Shown here one piece after another: positions 1 to 5,048 of a DNA stretch of 5,305 nt. A model generated the notes under the pieces. That model had not been told where the DNA came from. It made no database searches and saw only the letters and a program-made list of their open reading frames with translations. The stretch comes from Pyrinomonadaceae bacterium. Its GTDB lineage: Bacteria; Acidobacteriota; Blastocatellia; Pyrinomonadales; Pyrinomonadaceae. The translations under genes and the position numbers were made by a program. Position 1 is the stretch's first letter. Every line of letters begins with the position of its first letter. The DNA is taken from positions 1 to 5,305 of the forward strand of contig JACCTF010000227.1 of assembly GCA_013812565.1 (NCBI GenBank), read 5' to 3'.

Positions 1-758
1 CCGCGACGGGCGCACTTCGTGCCGGAGCAGGCAAGCTACAAATCGCCACGTGTCGTAGCATCGCCCACGTGGTCGCCGCCGCAGTCCCTGAAGCGCGCGT
101 CTTTGCGCTCGCTGAAACGAAGACGGGAGACATCGCTGCTTCGGCCGCCGTAGAGATTGCGGAACGCGCGGGGCAAGTGCAGGCGACACTCATCGGCCCA
201 GGCATGATCAGTGAAGATGCGGCGGCGCAATTAGTGGTTAAGATGCTGCCGCATGTTGAACGCACGACGCTTGTGATTGATGCCGTGGCGCTGATGTGCC
301 TTGCTAAAGAGCCGACAATCTTGCAGTCGCTTGATAATCGAGCGGTAATTACGCCGCACGCGGGCGAGATGGCGAGCGTCCGTAACGTAGACAAAGATGC
401 CGTGATAAGTGATGCCGCGAAAGTTGCGTGTGAGACGGCGGCGGAGATTGGTGCTGTCGTGGCATTAAAAGGAGCGGAGACATTCGTCGCTGCGCCGACA
501 GGTGAATGCTACTGCAATCGTACGGGCAACGTCGGCCTCGCGACTTCCGGCTCAGGCGATACGCTCTCCGGCATCGTCGCCGGTCTTCTGGCGCGCGGCG
601 CGCCGCCGCTGCAAGCCGCCGCCTGGAGCGTCTTTCTTCACGGACGCGCGGGCGATAGATTAGCAAAACGAATCGGGCCGCTGGGATTTCTCGCGCGCGA
701 ACTGCTCGCCGAAGTGCCCGCGTTAATGGCTGGGTTTGGTGGAAAGAAAAACAGGTGA
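1..758 (+). CDS. nnrD: ADP/ATP-dependent NAD(P)H-hydrate dehydratase, C-terminal part (5' end outside window)
   Basis: This enzyme dehydrates damaged NADHX and NADPHX back to NAD(P)H at the expense of ADP or ATP, a cytoplasmic metabolite-repair step. The frame is open from base 3, so the gene begins upstream; 251 residues are visible and an internal GTG at 69 is not the true start. Numbering visible residues from base 3, I see an AlrAGAGKLQIAT stretch near the start, GPGM at 65-68, DAVAL at 93-97, TPHAGE at 117-122, LKG at 155-157, and the ribokinase-like anion-hole and catalytic motif SGSGDTLSG at 182-190, whose Asp is the expected catalytic base. FLHGRAGD and GFLARELLAEVP complete the usual C-terminus. 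The second Asp of the common DADAL motif is Val here. Many bacterial versions are fused to an N-terminal epimerase domain (NnrE), but that part is not visible. It converges on the methyltransferase gene across 25 nt. Confidence 0.93.
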   Translation, partial: ATGALRAGAGKLQIATCRSIAHVVAAAVPEARVFALAETKTGDIAASAAVEIAERAGQVQATLIGPGMISEDAAAQLVVKMLPHVERTTLVIDAVALMCLAKEPTILQSLDNRAVITPHAGEMASVRNVDKDAVISDAAKVACETAAEIGAVVALKGAETFVAAPTGECYCNRTGNVGLATSGSGDTLSGIVAGLLARGAPPLQAAAWSVFLHGRAGDRLAKRIGPLGFLARELLAEVPALMAGFGGKKNR

Positions 759-759
759 A

Positions 760-773
760 GCAGATTGTTCTGC
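760..773. terminator. Small hairpin between convergent genes, possible weak terminator
   Basis: GCAGA (760-764) and TCTGC (769-773) form a 5-bp stem with a 4-nt loop in the 25-nt gap between the converging nnrD and methyltransferase genes. There is no T-run on either side, so it is a weak candidate for a bidirectional intrinsic terminator. The position fits, but the structure is short. Confidence 0.2.
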
Positions 774-783
774 ATACGGTGCA

Positions 784-1638
784 TTACTGTCTCTGAAGCA
801 GCATCATGTCTTGAAACGAAAGTCCGCTTGGCAAGCCCGCCCATCTTCCGTATAGAGTTGGTCGAGCCAAAGTTAATCCATTCTTCCGCAAAAGCTCTCT
901 AACATAATCTTCATTAAAAGCAACGGCGCTTTCCGGACTGTTCTTTTGTGCATACCGCCATACCGCATCGCCGTAATTGAATTGCAGTCTATTCAGTCCT
1001 CGCCTCGCTAAAGATTCCTGTTGTTCATTCAAGAGAAAGAATGTCGCCAAGCAATGTCCACGAGGTGCGAGCAGTCGCGCCGCTTCCTTCAGGTAACAAT
1101 CAACCGCTTCGGGGCGCATGTGTGTAAAGACGGATTTCAGGAGGATGCAATCGAAGGTTTGATCAGCAAACGGAAAAGCGAAATTTGATGATCTGTCTAC
1201 GCCGCGCGAATTGTACACATCATTCTGAAAGTCGATATGCGCGAACTCGAAGTTTTGGTAACGGTCGCCGATATTTCGCTGACACCAGGTGACGGAAGGT
1301 TTGTGGACATCGACGCCGGCGTATCCGCCTTGAGAATCGAGAAAATCCAACAGGTGCAAAGCCATCAAACCACAGCCACACCCGATGTCAAACACACGTT
1401 CACGCGGTTGAAGGTTGCAGATAGTTTGCAGATGCACCATGAACTCGGCACCCGACATCTCGAAAGTTCGGAGCGGTCCGACATAACGCCGCAGGTGAAG
1501 TGGCGGGAAATCCTTTTTGCCGTTGACGATTCGCGCTACGTAATCGAGCGGCTCCAAGCAAACATAAGCATAGCGGCGCAGGCTTTTAAGAAGATGCTCC
1601 GCGCCTTTAGGAAGTGTTTGTTTCGACAAGCTACTCAC
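784..1638 (-). CDS. Class I SAM-dependent methyltransferase, substrate unknown
   Basis: The 284-residue protein has a Rossmann-type methyltransferase core. Motif I is RVFDIGCGCG at 81-90 and binds the methionine part of SAM. YAGVDVHKPSVTWC (106-119) places an acidic residue (D110) for the ribose hydroxyls. FAFPFADQTFDCILLKSVFTHM (153-174, written here only as a landmark) covers post-motif III, and the AARLLAPRGHCLATFF segment (186-201) is the typical strand and loop after it. An N-terminal 60-residue section with PPLHLRRYVGP (45-55) precedes the core and is shared by a set of uncharacterised bacterial methyltransferases, some near glycan genes. No glycan genes are present here, so no substrate is inferred. 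The start is a GTG at 1638: an in-frame TAA lies 30 nt upstream and no other start codon lies between. Only a weak GAG stands before it. No signal peptide or membrane segment is seen. Confidence 0.85.
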   Translation of the reverse strand: MSSLSKQTLPKGAEHLLKSLRRYAYVCLEPLDYVARIVNGKKDFPPLHLRRYVGPLRTFEMSGAEFMVHLQTICNLQPRERVFDIGCGCGLMALHLLDFLDSQGGYAGVDVHKPSVTWCQRNIGDRYQNFEFAHIDFQNDVYNSRGVDRSSNFAFPFADQTFDCILLKSVFTHMRPEAVDCYLKEAARLLAPRGHCLATFFLLNEQQESLARRGLNRLQFNYGDAVWRYAQKNSPESAVAFNEDYVRELLRKNGLTLARPTLYGRWAGLPSGLSFQDMMLLQRQ

Positions 1639-1667
1639 GCTTTGTTTCTCGCTACGAAACGAGGGAA

Positions 1668-1673
1668 GTTATA
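1668..1673 (-). promoter_or_regulatory. Possible -10 element for the methyltransferase gene
   Basis: On the minus strand TATAAC (five of six matches to TATAAT) lies about 30 nt before the GTG start of the methyltransferase. No good -35 hexamer is found at 16-18 nt; TTGCAT is present but 22 nt away. The 80-nt gap after the Uma2 gene allows a separate promoter, but co-transcription with Uma2 is equally possible. Confidence 0.25.
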
Positions 1674-1718
1674 AAGAATCGGGGAGGCGAGCGGTATGCA
1701 AAGTAGACGAGATCGCTT

Positions 1719-2321
1719 TTATCTTTGCTCCAGTGGCGGGATGATATGCGGCGGAAACTCGACATCTTCGTACATGTCACGCAACTCGATGCGACAATCG
1801 AATGACGCGAGGAGGAGCGAGGCGTCGAGTTCGTTAATCTCCTCATAAGCCCAGCGCCCGGCATCGCCTTTGACATAGTGCGTGACGTGCGGGCGATGCT
1901 GGGCGATGAGCACGTACTCGCCGAGACTCTCGATTGATTTATAGTTGGTGAACTTATCGCCACGGTCGTAAGCTTCAGTTGTCGGGGAGAGCACTTCGAC
2001 AATCAGTGTCGGATTGGTCAGTGCTTCGATGCCGCCGATTTTTTCATAGCGAGGTGTGTCACACAGCGCCGTTAAATCCGGGTAGCGGTAAGGCGGCAGA
2101 CTCGGAACCTTGACGCGCAAGTTTGAAGGGAAGATACGACAACCACGACCACGTAGCTTGTTCCCAAGGTTGATGATCAAGTTAACGATTACCTGTTCGT
2201 GAGCGGGGCTGCCGCCACTTATGTTGAATACTTCTCCGTCGAAGTATTCGTACTTCTCTTCGGACAACTCCAACTCGAAATAATCTTCCAGCGTGTAGCG
2301 ATGGCGTGTTTGGATTGACAT
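1719..2321 (-). CDS. Uma2-family (DUF820) PD-(D/E)XK nuclease-like protein
   Basis: The 200-residue protein matches the Uma2 family, a restriction-endonuclease-like fold expanded in cyanobacteria, Chloroflexi and some Acidobacteria; biological roles are mostly undetermined. The N-terminal RYTLEDYFELE and YFDGEVFNISGGSPAHEQV segments (8-44) are typical, with E30 and H41. The active-site pattern follows: YPDLTALC with D82, LIVEVLSPTTE with E109, and GDKFTNYKSI with K123 and Y127. The acid of the EXK strand is present, and the lysine appears displaced to the following helix, as is usual in this family. So the catalytic residues appear intact. The ATG is supported by a strong Shine-Dalgarno GAGAGGAG (2328-2335) 6 nt upstream. 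It is 74 nt downstream of the frameshifted small gene on the same strand and may share its transcript. Confidence 0.88.
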   Translation of the reverse strand: MSIQTRHRYTLEDYFELELSEEKYEYFDGEVFNISGGSPAHEQVIVNLIINLGNKLRGRGCRIFPSNLRVKVPSLPPYRYPDLTALCDTPRYEKIGGIEALTNPTLIVEVLSPTTEAYDRGDKFTNYKSIESLGEYVLIAQHRPHVTHYVKGDAGRWAYEEINELDASLLLASFDCRIELRDMYEDVEFPPHIIPPLEQR

Positions 2322-2327
2322 CGAAAG

Positions 2328-2335
2328 CTCCTCTC
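2328..2335 (-). promoter_or_regulatory. Strong ribosome binding site of the Uma2-family gene
   Basis: GAGAGGAG on the minus strand, 6 nt before the ATG at 2321. It is the best Shine-Dalgarno sequence in the window and fixes this start. Confidence 0.75.
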
Positions 2336-2395
2336 AATTCCTACCGACAAACACTTTCGTGAGATTGCACGAGGACTTGTTCGCGCCGCGGCGTT

Positions 2396-2616
2396 TCAGC
2401 TTTGCGGCTGGTGACGTTGCTCGATCTCCCGGACGAAGGTTTCAATATCCTCTTCACGGAGCCAGTCATGGCGTTCCTTGGTGTAATCACCGGCGCCTTT
2501 CTGGAACTGCTGAAGAAAGCGCGCCATGCCGACAACACCTAGTTCGCGCGTTCCAACGCCTGCAAACCGGCGTTGCGTATCTCTTCAGGTGTCATGTCGC
2601 GTATATTCTTTTTCAT
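2396..2616 (-). pseudogene. Small conserved hypothetical gene broken by a frameshift
   Basis: From an ATG at 2616 the minus strand reads MKKNIRDMTPEEIRNAGLQA and then LERAN before a TAG at 2539-2541. A second frame continues immediately: from ELGVVGM it reads MARFLQQFQKGAGDYTKERH (M at 2527) and ends HQPQS with TGA at 2396-2398. The two parts join naturally as LER-ELGVVGMARF if a GC pair was gained in the CGCGCG run near 2545-2550 (loss of one base would also restore the frame). The repaired protein would be about 72 residues, charged, without membrane segments. From memory, small proteins with the MTPEEIR...LGxVGMxRFLQQF...GDYTxERHxWL pattern occur in cyanobacteria and other bacteria with no assigned function. 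It precedes the Uma2 gene on the same strand. It may be a true pseudogene, a sequencing error, or a programmed frameshift; a simple mutation seems likeliest. Confidence 0.72.
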
Positions 2617-2649
2617 CTTGTTACCATACTGCAAGGTGGTCGCCTCAAC

Positions 2650-2675
2650 AATGAACAATCTCGATTATGTTCATT
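2650..2675. promoter_or_regulatory. Inverted repeat, probable operator in the divergent control region
   Basis: AATGAACA (2650-2657) and TGTTCATT (2668-2675) form a perfect 8-bp inverted repeat with a 10-nt spacer, half-site centres 18 nt apart, close to two helical turns. It lies between the divergent broken gene and the ATPase gene, and its right arm covers the expected -35 region of the ATPase promoter. This geometry suits a dimeric repressor. No regulator gene is found next to it. Confidence 0.5.
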
Positions 2676-2697
2676 ATGACAGGGGCACATATATAAT
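2669..2697 (+). promoter_or_regulatory. Promoter of the ATPase/TOPRIM-like operon
   Basis: A perfect TATAAT lies at 2692-2697, with a predicted transcription start near 2704 and a leader of only about 20 nt. The -35 region is poor: GTTCAT at 2669-2674 is 17 nt away, with TTCATT or TGTTCA as alternatives. It overlaps the right arm of the 8-bp inverted repeat, so binding there could block RNA polymerase. A weak -35 plus an operator suggests low or inducible expression. Confidence 0.5.
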
Positions 2698-2724
2698 AGA
2701 CCGCACAAGAGTTATGAGGTCGAA

Positions 2725-3753
2725 ATGATAAAGTCGGTACACTTCAAAAACTTTAAAGTATTGCGAAATGCAACGCTTCCACTCAGCCGCTTCACTTTGA
2801 TCGTTGGGCCAAATGGAAGCGGCAAGAGCACGGCTATACAAGCTATCTCAATGGCATTTCCAGGTTCAGGCTCCTCCTATCCTAGTAGCATCCTCCCTGC
2901 TAGCCAGCAACACGCTGCTGAAGTAACTATCGAAATCACAATAAACTGGGATGTGGCTGGAATACCTGTGACGAGTAAATCAAAGTGGGGGCGTAACGCT
3001 AACGGATATTGGTTCCAAAAACCAGAGCATATCGATGCTCTCGGAAAATCAGTCGAGGCTGCTCTAGCGACAAACTTAGACAATGTGCTGTCGCGGGTCA
3101 GAGTCTTCTCCTTTGAAGCGGCAGCCATAAGCGCTTCGGCTTACCTTGATCCAGCCCCCGAGTTAAGTCTAAATGGCTCTAACCTCGCTGCAGTCCTAGA
3201 CGATCTCCGTAATAGTGAGGAAGAAAGATTCGAGGCACTAAACGAGGAACTTGGACGATGGTTGCCTGAATATGATCGCGTTCTATTTGAAACCAAAGTG
3301 ATGGGCCAGAGAACTTTCTCGTTGCGCACGCGTGTAGGGCGGCACCGCATTCAAGCATCCGATCTTTCCCACGGAACGCTGCTTGCGCTAGCGTTCCTCA
3401 CCCTGGCATACCTTCCAAATCCTCCGTCAATCGTATGTTTTGAAGAGCCTGAGAGGGGCATTCATCCGCGATTATTGCGTGAAGTTCAAGATGCCATGTA
3501 TCGTCTCTGTTACCCAGAGAACTACGGTGAGAGCCGCGACCCTGTTCAAGTGGTTGCCACAACCCATTCACCATATCTGCTTGACCTCTACAAGGATCAT
3601 CCAGAAGAAATTGTTATTGCCGAGAAAGAAGGGCAAGAAACTAAGTTCGCGCGTTTGTCTGAAAAGCCCAACGTTGAGGATTTCCTACAAGACGCGCCTC
3701 TCGGAGAAGTATGGTACAGCGGAATCCTTGGCGGAGTTCCTAGCAGACCATGA
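2725..3753 (+). CDS. AAA/ABC-type ATPase (AAA_21, OLD/RecF-like) of a two-gene cassette
   Basis: The 342-residue protein is an SMC/ABC-like ATPase of the kind found in OLD nucleases, PARIS (AriA) and many abortive-infection systems. IKSVHFKNFKVLRNATLPL at the N-terminus is the characteristic first strand pair. Walker A is GPNGSGKST at 28-36. A middle region (about 60-200) of mixed strands and helices replaces the long coiled coil of SMC proteins. The signature-like DLSHGTLLALAFL spans 213-225, Walker B SIVCFEEPERGIHP spans 235-248 with E240/E241 as candidate catalytic acids, and the switch histidine lies in TTHSPYLLD (279-287). All residues needed for ATP hydrolysis appear present. The signature has His where related proteins often have Asp or Gly. 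GAGG-type Shine-Dalgarno bases (2716-2719) stand 5 nt before the ATG. The end overlaps the next gene by 4 nt. There is no TOPRIM or nuclease domain in this protein, so any effector activity must come from the partner. Confidence 0.9.
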   Translation: MIKSVHFKNFKVLRNATLPLSRFTLIVGPNGSGKSTAIQAISMAFPGSGSSYPSSILPASQQHAAEVTIEITINWDVAGIPVTSKSKWGRNANGYWFQKPEHIDALGKSVEAALATNLDNVLSRVRVFSFEAAAISASAYLDPAPELSLNGSNLAAVLDDLRNSEEERFEALNEELGRWLPEYDRVLFETKVMGQRTFSLRTRVGRHRIQASDLSHGTLLALAFLTLAYLPNPPSIVCFEEPERGIHPRLLREVQDAMYRLCYPENYGESRDPVQVVATTHSPYLLDLYKDHPEEIVIAEKEGQETKFARLSEKPNVEDFLQDAPLGEVWYSGILGGVPSRP

Positions 3754-4388
3754 AGATAGCTGTACTCGGCGAATCTCCAGAGGACGAGGCGGCAATCAAA
3801 ATACTTGTTGATGGCGTTCTCGGTTACGAAACGCAGTTGGTTGATTTACCTCCGTTACGCACGCGCGGGTGGACCGTTATTAATCTGCTTCCCGCCATCA
3901 TAAAAAAGCTGCATTATCAAACTGATGCAGAAGCGCTTGTTGTTGTTTGGGATTCTGATGATTCTCCTGTGCATCAAAGCTCACATGATGAAGCTAGTGG
4001 TGAGGGGGCGCGCTGTCGACTATGCCAAACGCGTAGTGTTATAAATTTGGAGAAGTCCAGACTGCGCGCCGTTCCAGGGCGAAGCGTAATCAAAACTGCT
4101 GTTGGGTTGGCAGTGCCTGCTATCGAAGCTTGGTATCGTTGCGGACTTGATCCGCATGTTTCGGAAGCAACATGGATACGGAAACTACAGTACGGAGAAG
4201 CAGGAATCTATACAAGGAAAAGCTTGAAAAACGATGTGTACGGTAATGACCGGCCATCGTCACCAATTAAGACGCTTTACGCCAACCAGTCTGCTTCCAG
4301 ACTTGTCAGAGATCTCACACTACTTGAACAGCTATTTCCAAATGGATTTGGCCCGTTCGCACGTGATCTACGAAGTTGGCTAAGCTGA
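3750..4388 (+). CDS. TOPRIM-like partner protein (DUF4276-like), putative effector
   Basis: The 212-residue protein begins MKIAVLGESPEDEAAIKILV, a strand followed by an acidic GESPEDE loop (E8, E11, D12, E13), then VVVWDSDDSP with D68, D70 and D71. That is the order of the TOPRIM nucleotidyl-transfer/nuclease fold: Glu after strand 1, DxD after a later strand. AVPAIEAWYRCG (121-132) resembles the conserved PxIEAW segment of DUF4276-like proteins paired with AAA ATPases. Between DSDD and this segment are H75, H79, C89 and C92, spaced HxxxH-X9-CxxC, which could bind zinc. The start ATG overlaps the ATPase stop (ATGA), with no clear Shine-Dalgarno at normal distance, so translation is probably coupled and the two proteins made in a fixed ratio. 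The family assignment is by motif only; a nuclease role, possibly on DNA or tRNA as in related systems, is inference. Confidence 0.68.
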   Translation: MKIAVLGESPEDEAAIKILVDGVLGYETQLVDLPPLRTRGWTVINLLPAIIKKLHYQTDAEALVVVWDSDDSPVHQSSHDEASGEGARCRLCQTRSVINLEKSRLRAVPGRSVIKTAVGLAVPAIEAWYRCGLDPHVSEATWIRKLQYGEAGIYTRKSLKNDVYGNDRPSSPIKTLYANQSASRLVRDLTLLEQLFPNGFGPFARDLRSWLS

Positions 4389-4406
4389 TAAATCCGCCTA
4401 GCTAAC
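4375..4406 (+). terminator. Possible hairpin at the end of the ATPase/TOPRIM-like operon
   Basis: GTTGGCTA (4375-4382) can pair with TAGCTAAC (4399-4406) over 8 bp with one G-U wobble and a 16-nt loop, and it spans the stop codon of the TOPRIM-like gene. There is no T-run after it, so it is a poor intrinsic terminator and may only protect the 3' end. Confidence 0.2.
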
Positions 4407-4431
4407 ATGCTTCAAGTTACCTGCCTGCAAT

Positions 4432-4449
4432 CTTGACTATAAAGTAAGG
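4432..4449. promoter_or_regulatory. Imperfect dyad over the -35 region, possible Rrf2 autoregulatory site
   Basis: CTTGACT (4432-4438) and AGTAAGG (4443-4449) form a 7-bp dyad with two mismatches and a 4-nt spacer. It covers the -35 box and the start of the promoter spacer. IscR-type sites also contain facing GACT/AGTC half sites, but their spacing differs by one, so this is only a candidate operator. Confidence 0.25.
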
Positions 4450-4461
4450 ATTACCTACAAT
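4433..4461 (+). promoter_or_regulatory. Sigma-70-type promoter of the Rrf2-suf operon
   Basis: TTGACT (4433-4438) and TACAAT (4456-4461), each one mismatch from consensus, are separated by exactly 17 nt. The predicted transcription start is about 4468, giving a leader of some 50 nt before the regulator gene. This is the best promoter in the window. Confidence 0.7.
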
Positions 4462-4488
4462 GCCTCGTGAAATCAGTTTTTAGGCATT
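4459..4488. promoter_or_regulatory. 7-bp inverted repeat spanning the -10 box and start site
   Basis: AATGCCT (4459-4465) and AGGCATT (4482-4488) are perfect inverted copies, 16 nt apart. The left arm begins inside the -10 box, so the repeat cannot be an RNA hairpin in transcripts from this promoter. A DNA-binding site for the Rrf2 product is a reasonable reading; chance is also possible. Confidence 0.3.
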
Positions 4489-4499
4489 ACCAAACAAAA

Positions 4500-4517
4500 A
4501 GCTTTAACGTGAAAGCT
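4500..4517 (+). promoter_or_regulatory. Leader hairpin just before the Rrf2 gene start
   Basis: AGCTTT (4500-4505) and AAAGCT (4512-4517) form a perfect 6-bp stem with a 6-nt loop, ending 2 nt before the ATG. It would sit over the ribosome landing region, where only weak purine-rich GAAAG bases (4511-4515) serve as a possible Shine-Dalgarno sequence. It is AU-rich and thus of modest stability. Confidence 0.35.
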
Positions 4518-4519
4518 CT

Positions 4520-4990
4520 ATGAAAGTCAGCGCGCAGGAAGAGTATGGGTTGCGGTGTTTGTTGCAACTGGCGCGGCTTGCCCCGGGCGAGTCTCTGACG
4601 CTGGGACAGATTGCTGAGCGTGAGGGCATCTCTTCTGCGAACACCGGGAAGCTGATGTGGTTATTGAACAAGGCGGGGCTCGTCACTTCAACGCGCGGTA
4701 CAAAGGGCGGTTACATGCTGGCGCGTCTTGCCGCGGATATTCACTTAAGCGAGATCATCAAAGTTTTAGATAACAGCATGCTCGAAGGTCACTGCAAATC
4801 TTATACAGGGTTGCACGAGACCTGCGTGCATACGGACGATTGCGGCATCCGGCCGGTCATCATTTCGCTGCATGAGATTGTGCAGAGCGCGCTTGAGCGC
4901 ATCACGCTCGCGCAACTCACAGGCACGGAACAGAGCGCGCACCAAGCTCTATATCAAATTCATAAGAACAGCCTAGAGGTCAGAGGATAG
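4520..4990 (+). CDS. Rrf2-family Fe-S transcriptional regulator, probable regulator of suf genes
   Basis: The 156-residue protein has the Rrf2 winged-helix domain: MKVSAQEEYGLRCLLQLARL at the start, a helix-turn-helix over roughly 28-55 (LGQIAEREGISSANTGKLMWLLNKAGLV region) and the wing STRGTKGGYMLAR (57-69). Three cysteines, C92, C102 and C108 (CX9CX5C), occupy the place of the cluster ligands of IscR and relatives, so it probably binds a [2Fe-2S] or similar cluster. C13 lies in helix 1 and is not an expected ligand. Known members sense Fe-S status, iron, NO or redox state and repress their own operons. Here sufB follows 58 nt downstream on the same strand, indicating control of Fe-S cluster assembly, as for IscR and, in function, SufR (which is a different family). 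The C-terminal tail after 135 is polar and unconserved-looking, and its last codons are part of a heptamer repeat. Confidence 0.92.
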   Translation: MKVSAQEEYGLRCLLQLARLAPGESLTLGQIAEREGISSANTGKLMWLLNKAGLVTSTRGTKGGYMLARLAADIHLSEIIKVLDNSMLEGHCKSYTGLHETCVHTDDCGIRPVIISLHEIVQSALERITLAQLTGTEQSAHQALYQIHKNSLEVRG

Positions 4991-5001
4991 AAGTTAGAGG
5001 T
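4974..5001 (+). repeat. Four tandem purine-rich heptamers (TAGAGGT type)
   Basis: TAGAGGT (4974-4980), CAGAGGA (4981-4987), TAGAAGT (4988-4994) and TAGAGGT (4995-5001) lie head to tail with period 7; the first and last are identical. The array crosses the stop codon of the Rrf2 gene (TAG, 4988-4990), supplying its last residues, and extends into the leader of sufB. Short heptamer repeats are known from cyanobacteria (STRR sequences) and other genomes. Here each unit also resembles a Shine-Dalgarno sequence. Confidence 0.6.
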
Positions 5002-5048
5002 TGGAAAAGACGATCTGTCCTCATTTAACCGCTAACAACTTAAAAATT

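Noticed and set aside
349..666. Minus-strand open frame, very Arg-rich
   Set aside because: It is the antisense of nnrD; the Arg and Ser richness is what GC-rich coding DNA gives in the opposite frame.
1647..1663. Imperfect GTTTC...GAAAC repeat before the methyltransferase start
   Set aside because: Pairing needs a bulge and leaves only a few base pairs; likely chance.
1237..1674. Plus-strand open frame of 145 codons
   Set aside because: It lies opposite the methyltransferase gene, which has clear SAM-binding motifs on the minus strand; the plus-strand translation shows no domain character.
1652..2002. Minus-strand Ser-rich open frame inside the Uma2 gene
   Set aside because: An out-of-frame shadow of the Uma2 gene, with low-complexity composition.
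2357..2372. TCGTG/CACGA inverted repeat between the broken gene and the Uma2 gene
   Set aside because: Only 5 bp with no T-run, so neither a terminator nor an operator can be supported.
2359..2679. Plus-strand open frame and a minus-strand frame (2341-2538) in the region before the ATPase gene
   Set aside because: Both overlap the two joined frames of the broken minus-strand gene, whose translation is much more protein-like.
3440..3811. Plus-strand open frame across the ATPase/TOPRIM-like junction
   Set aside because: It is in a different frame from both genes, overlaps Walker B and switch regions, and its translation is basic and without motifs.
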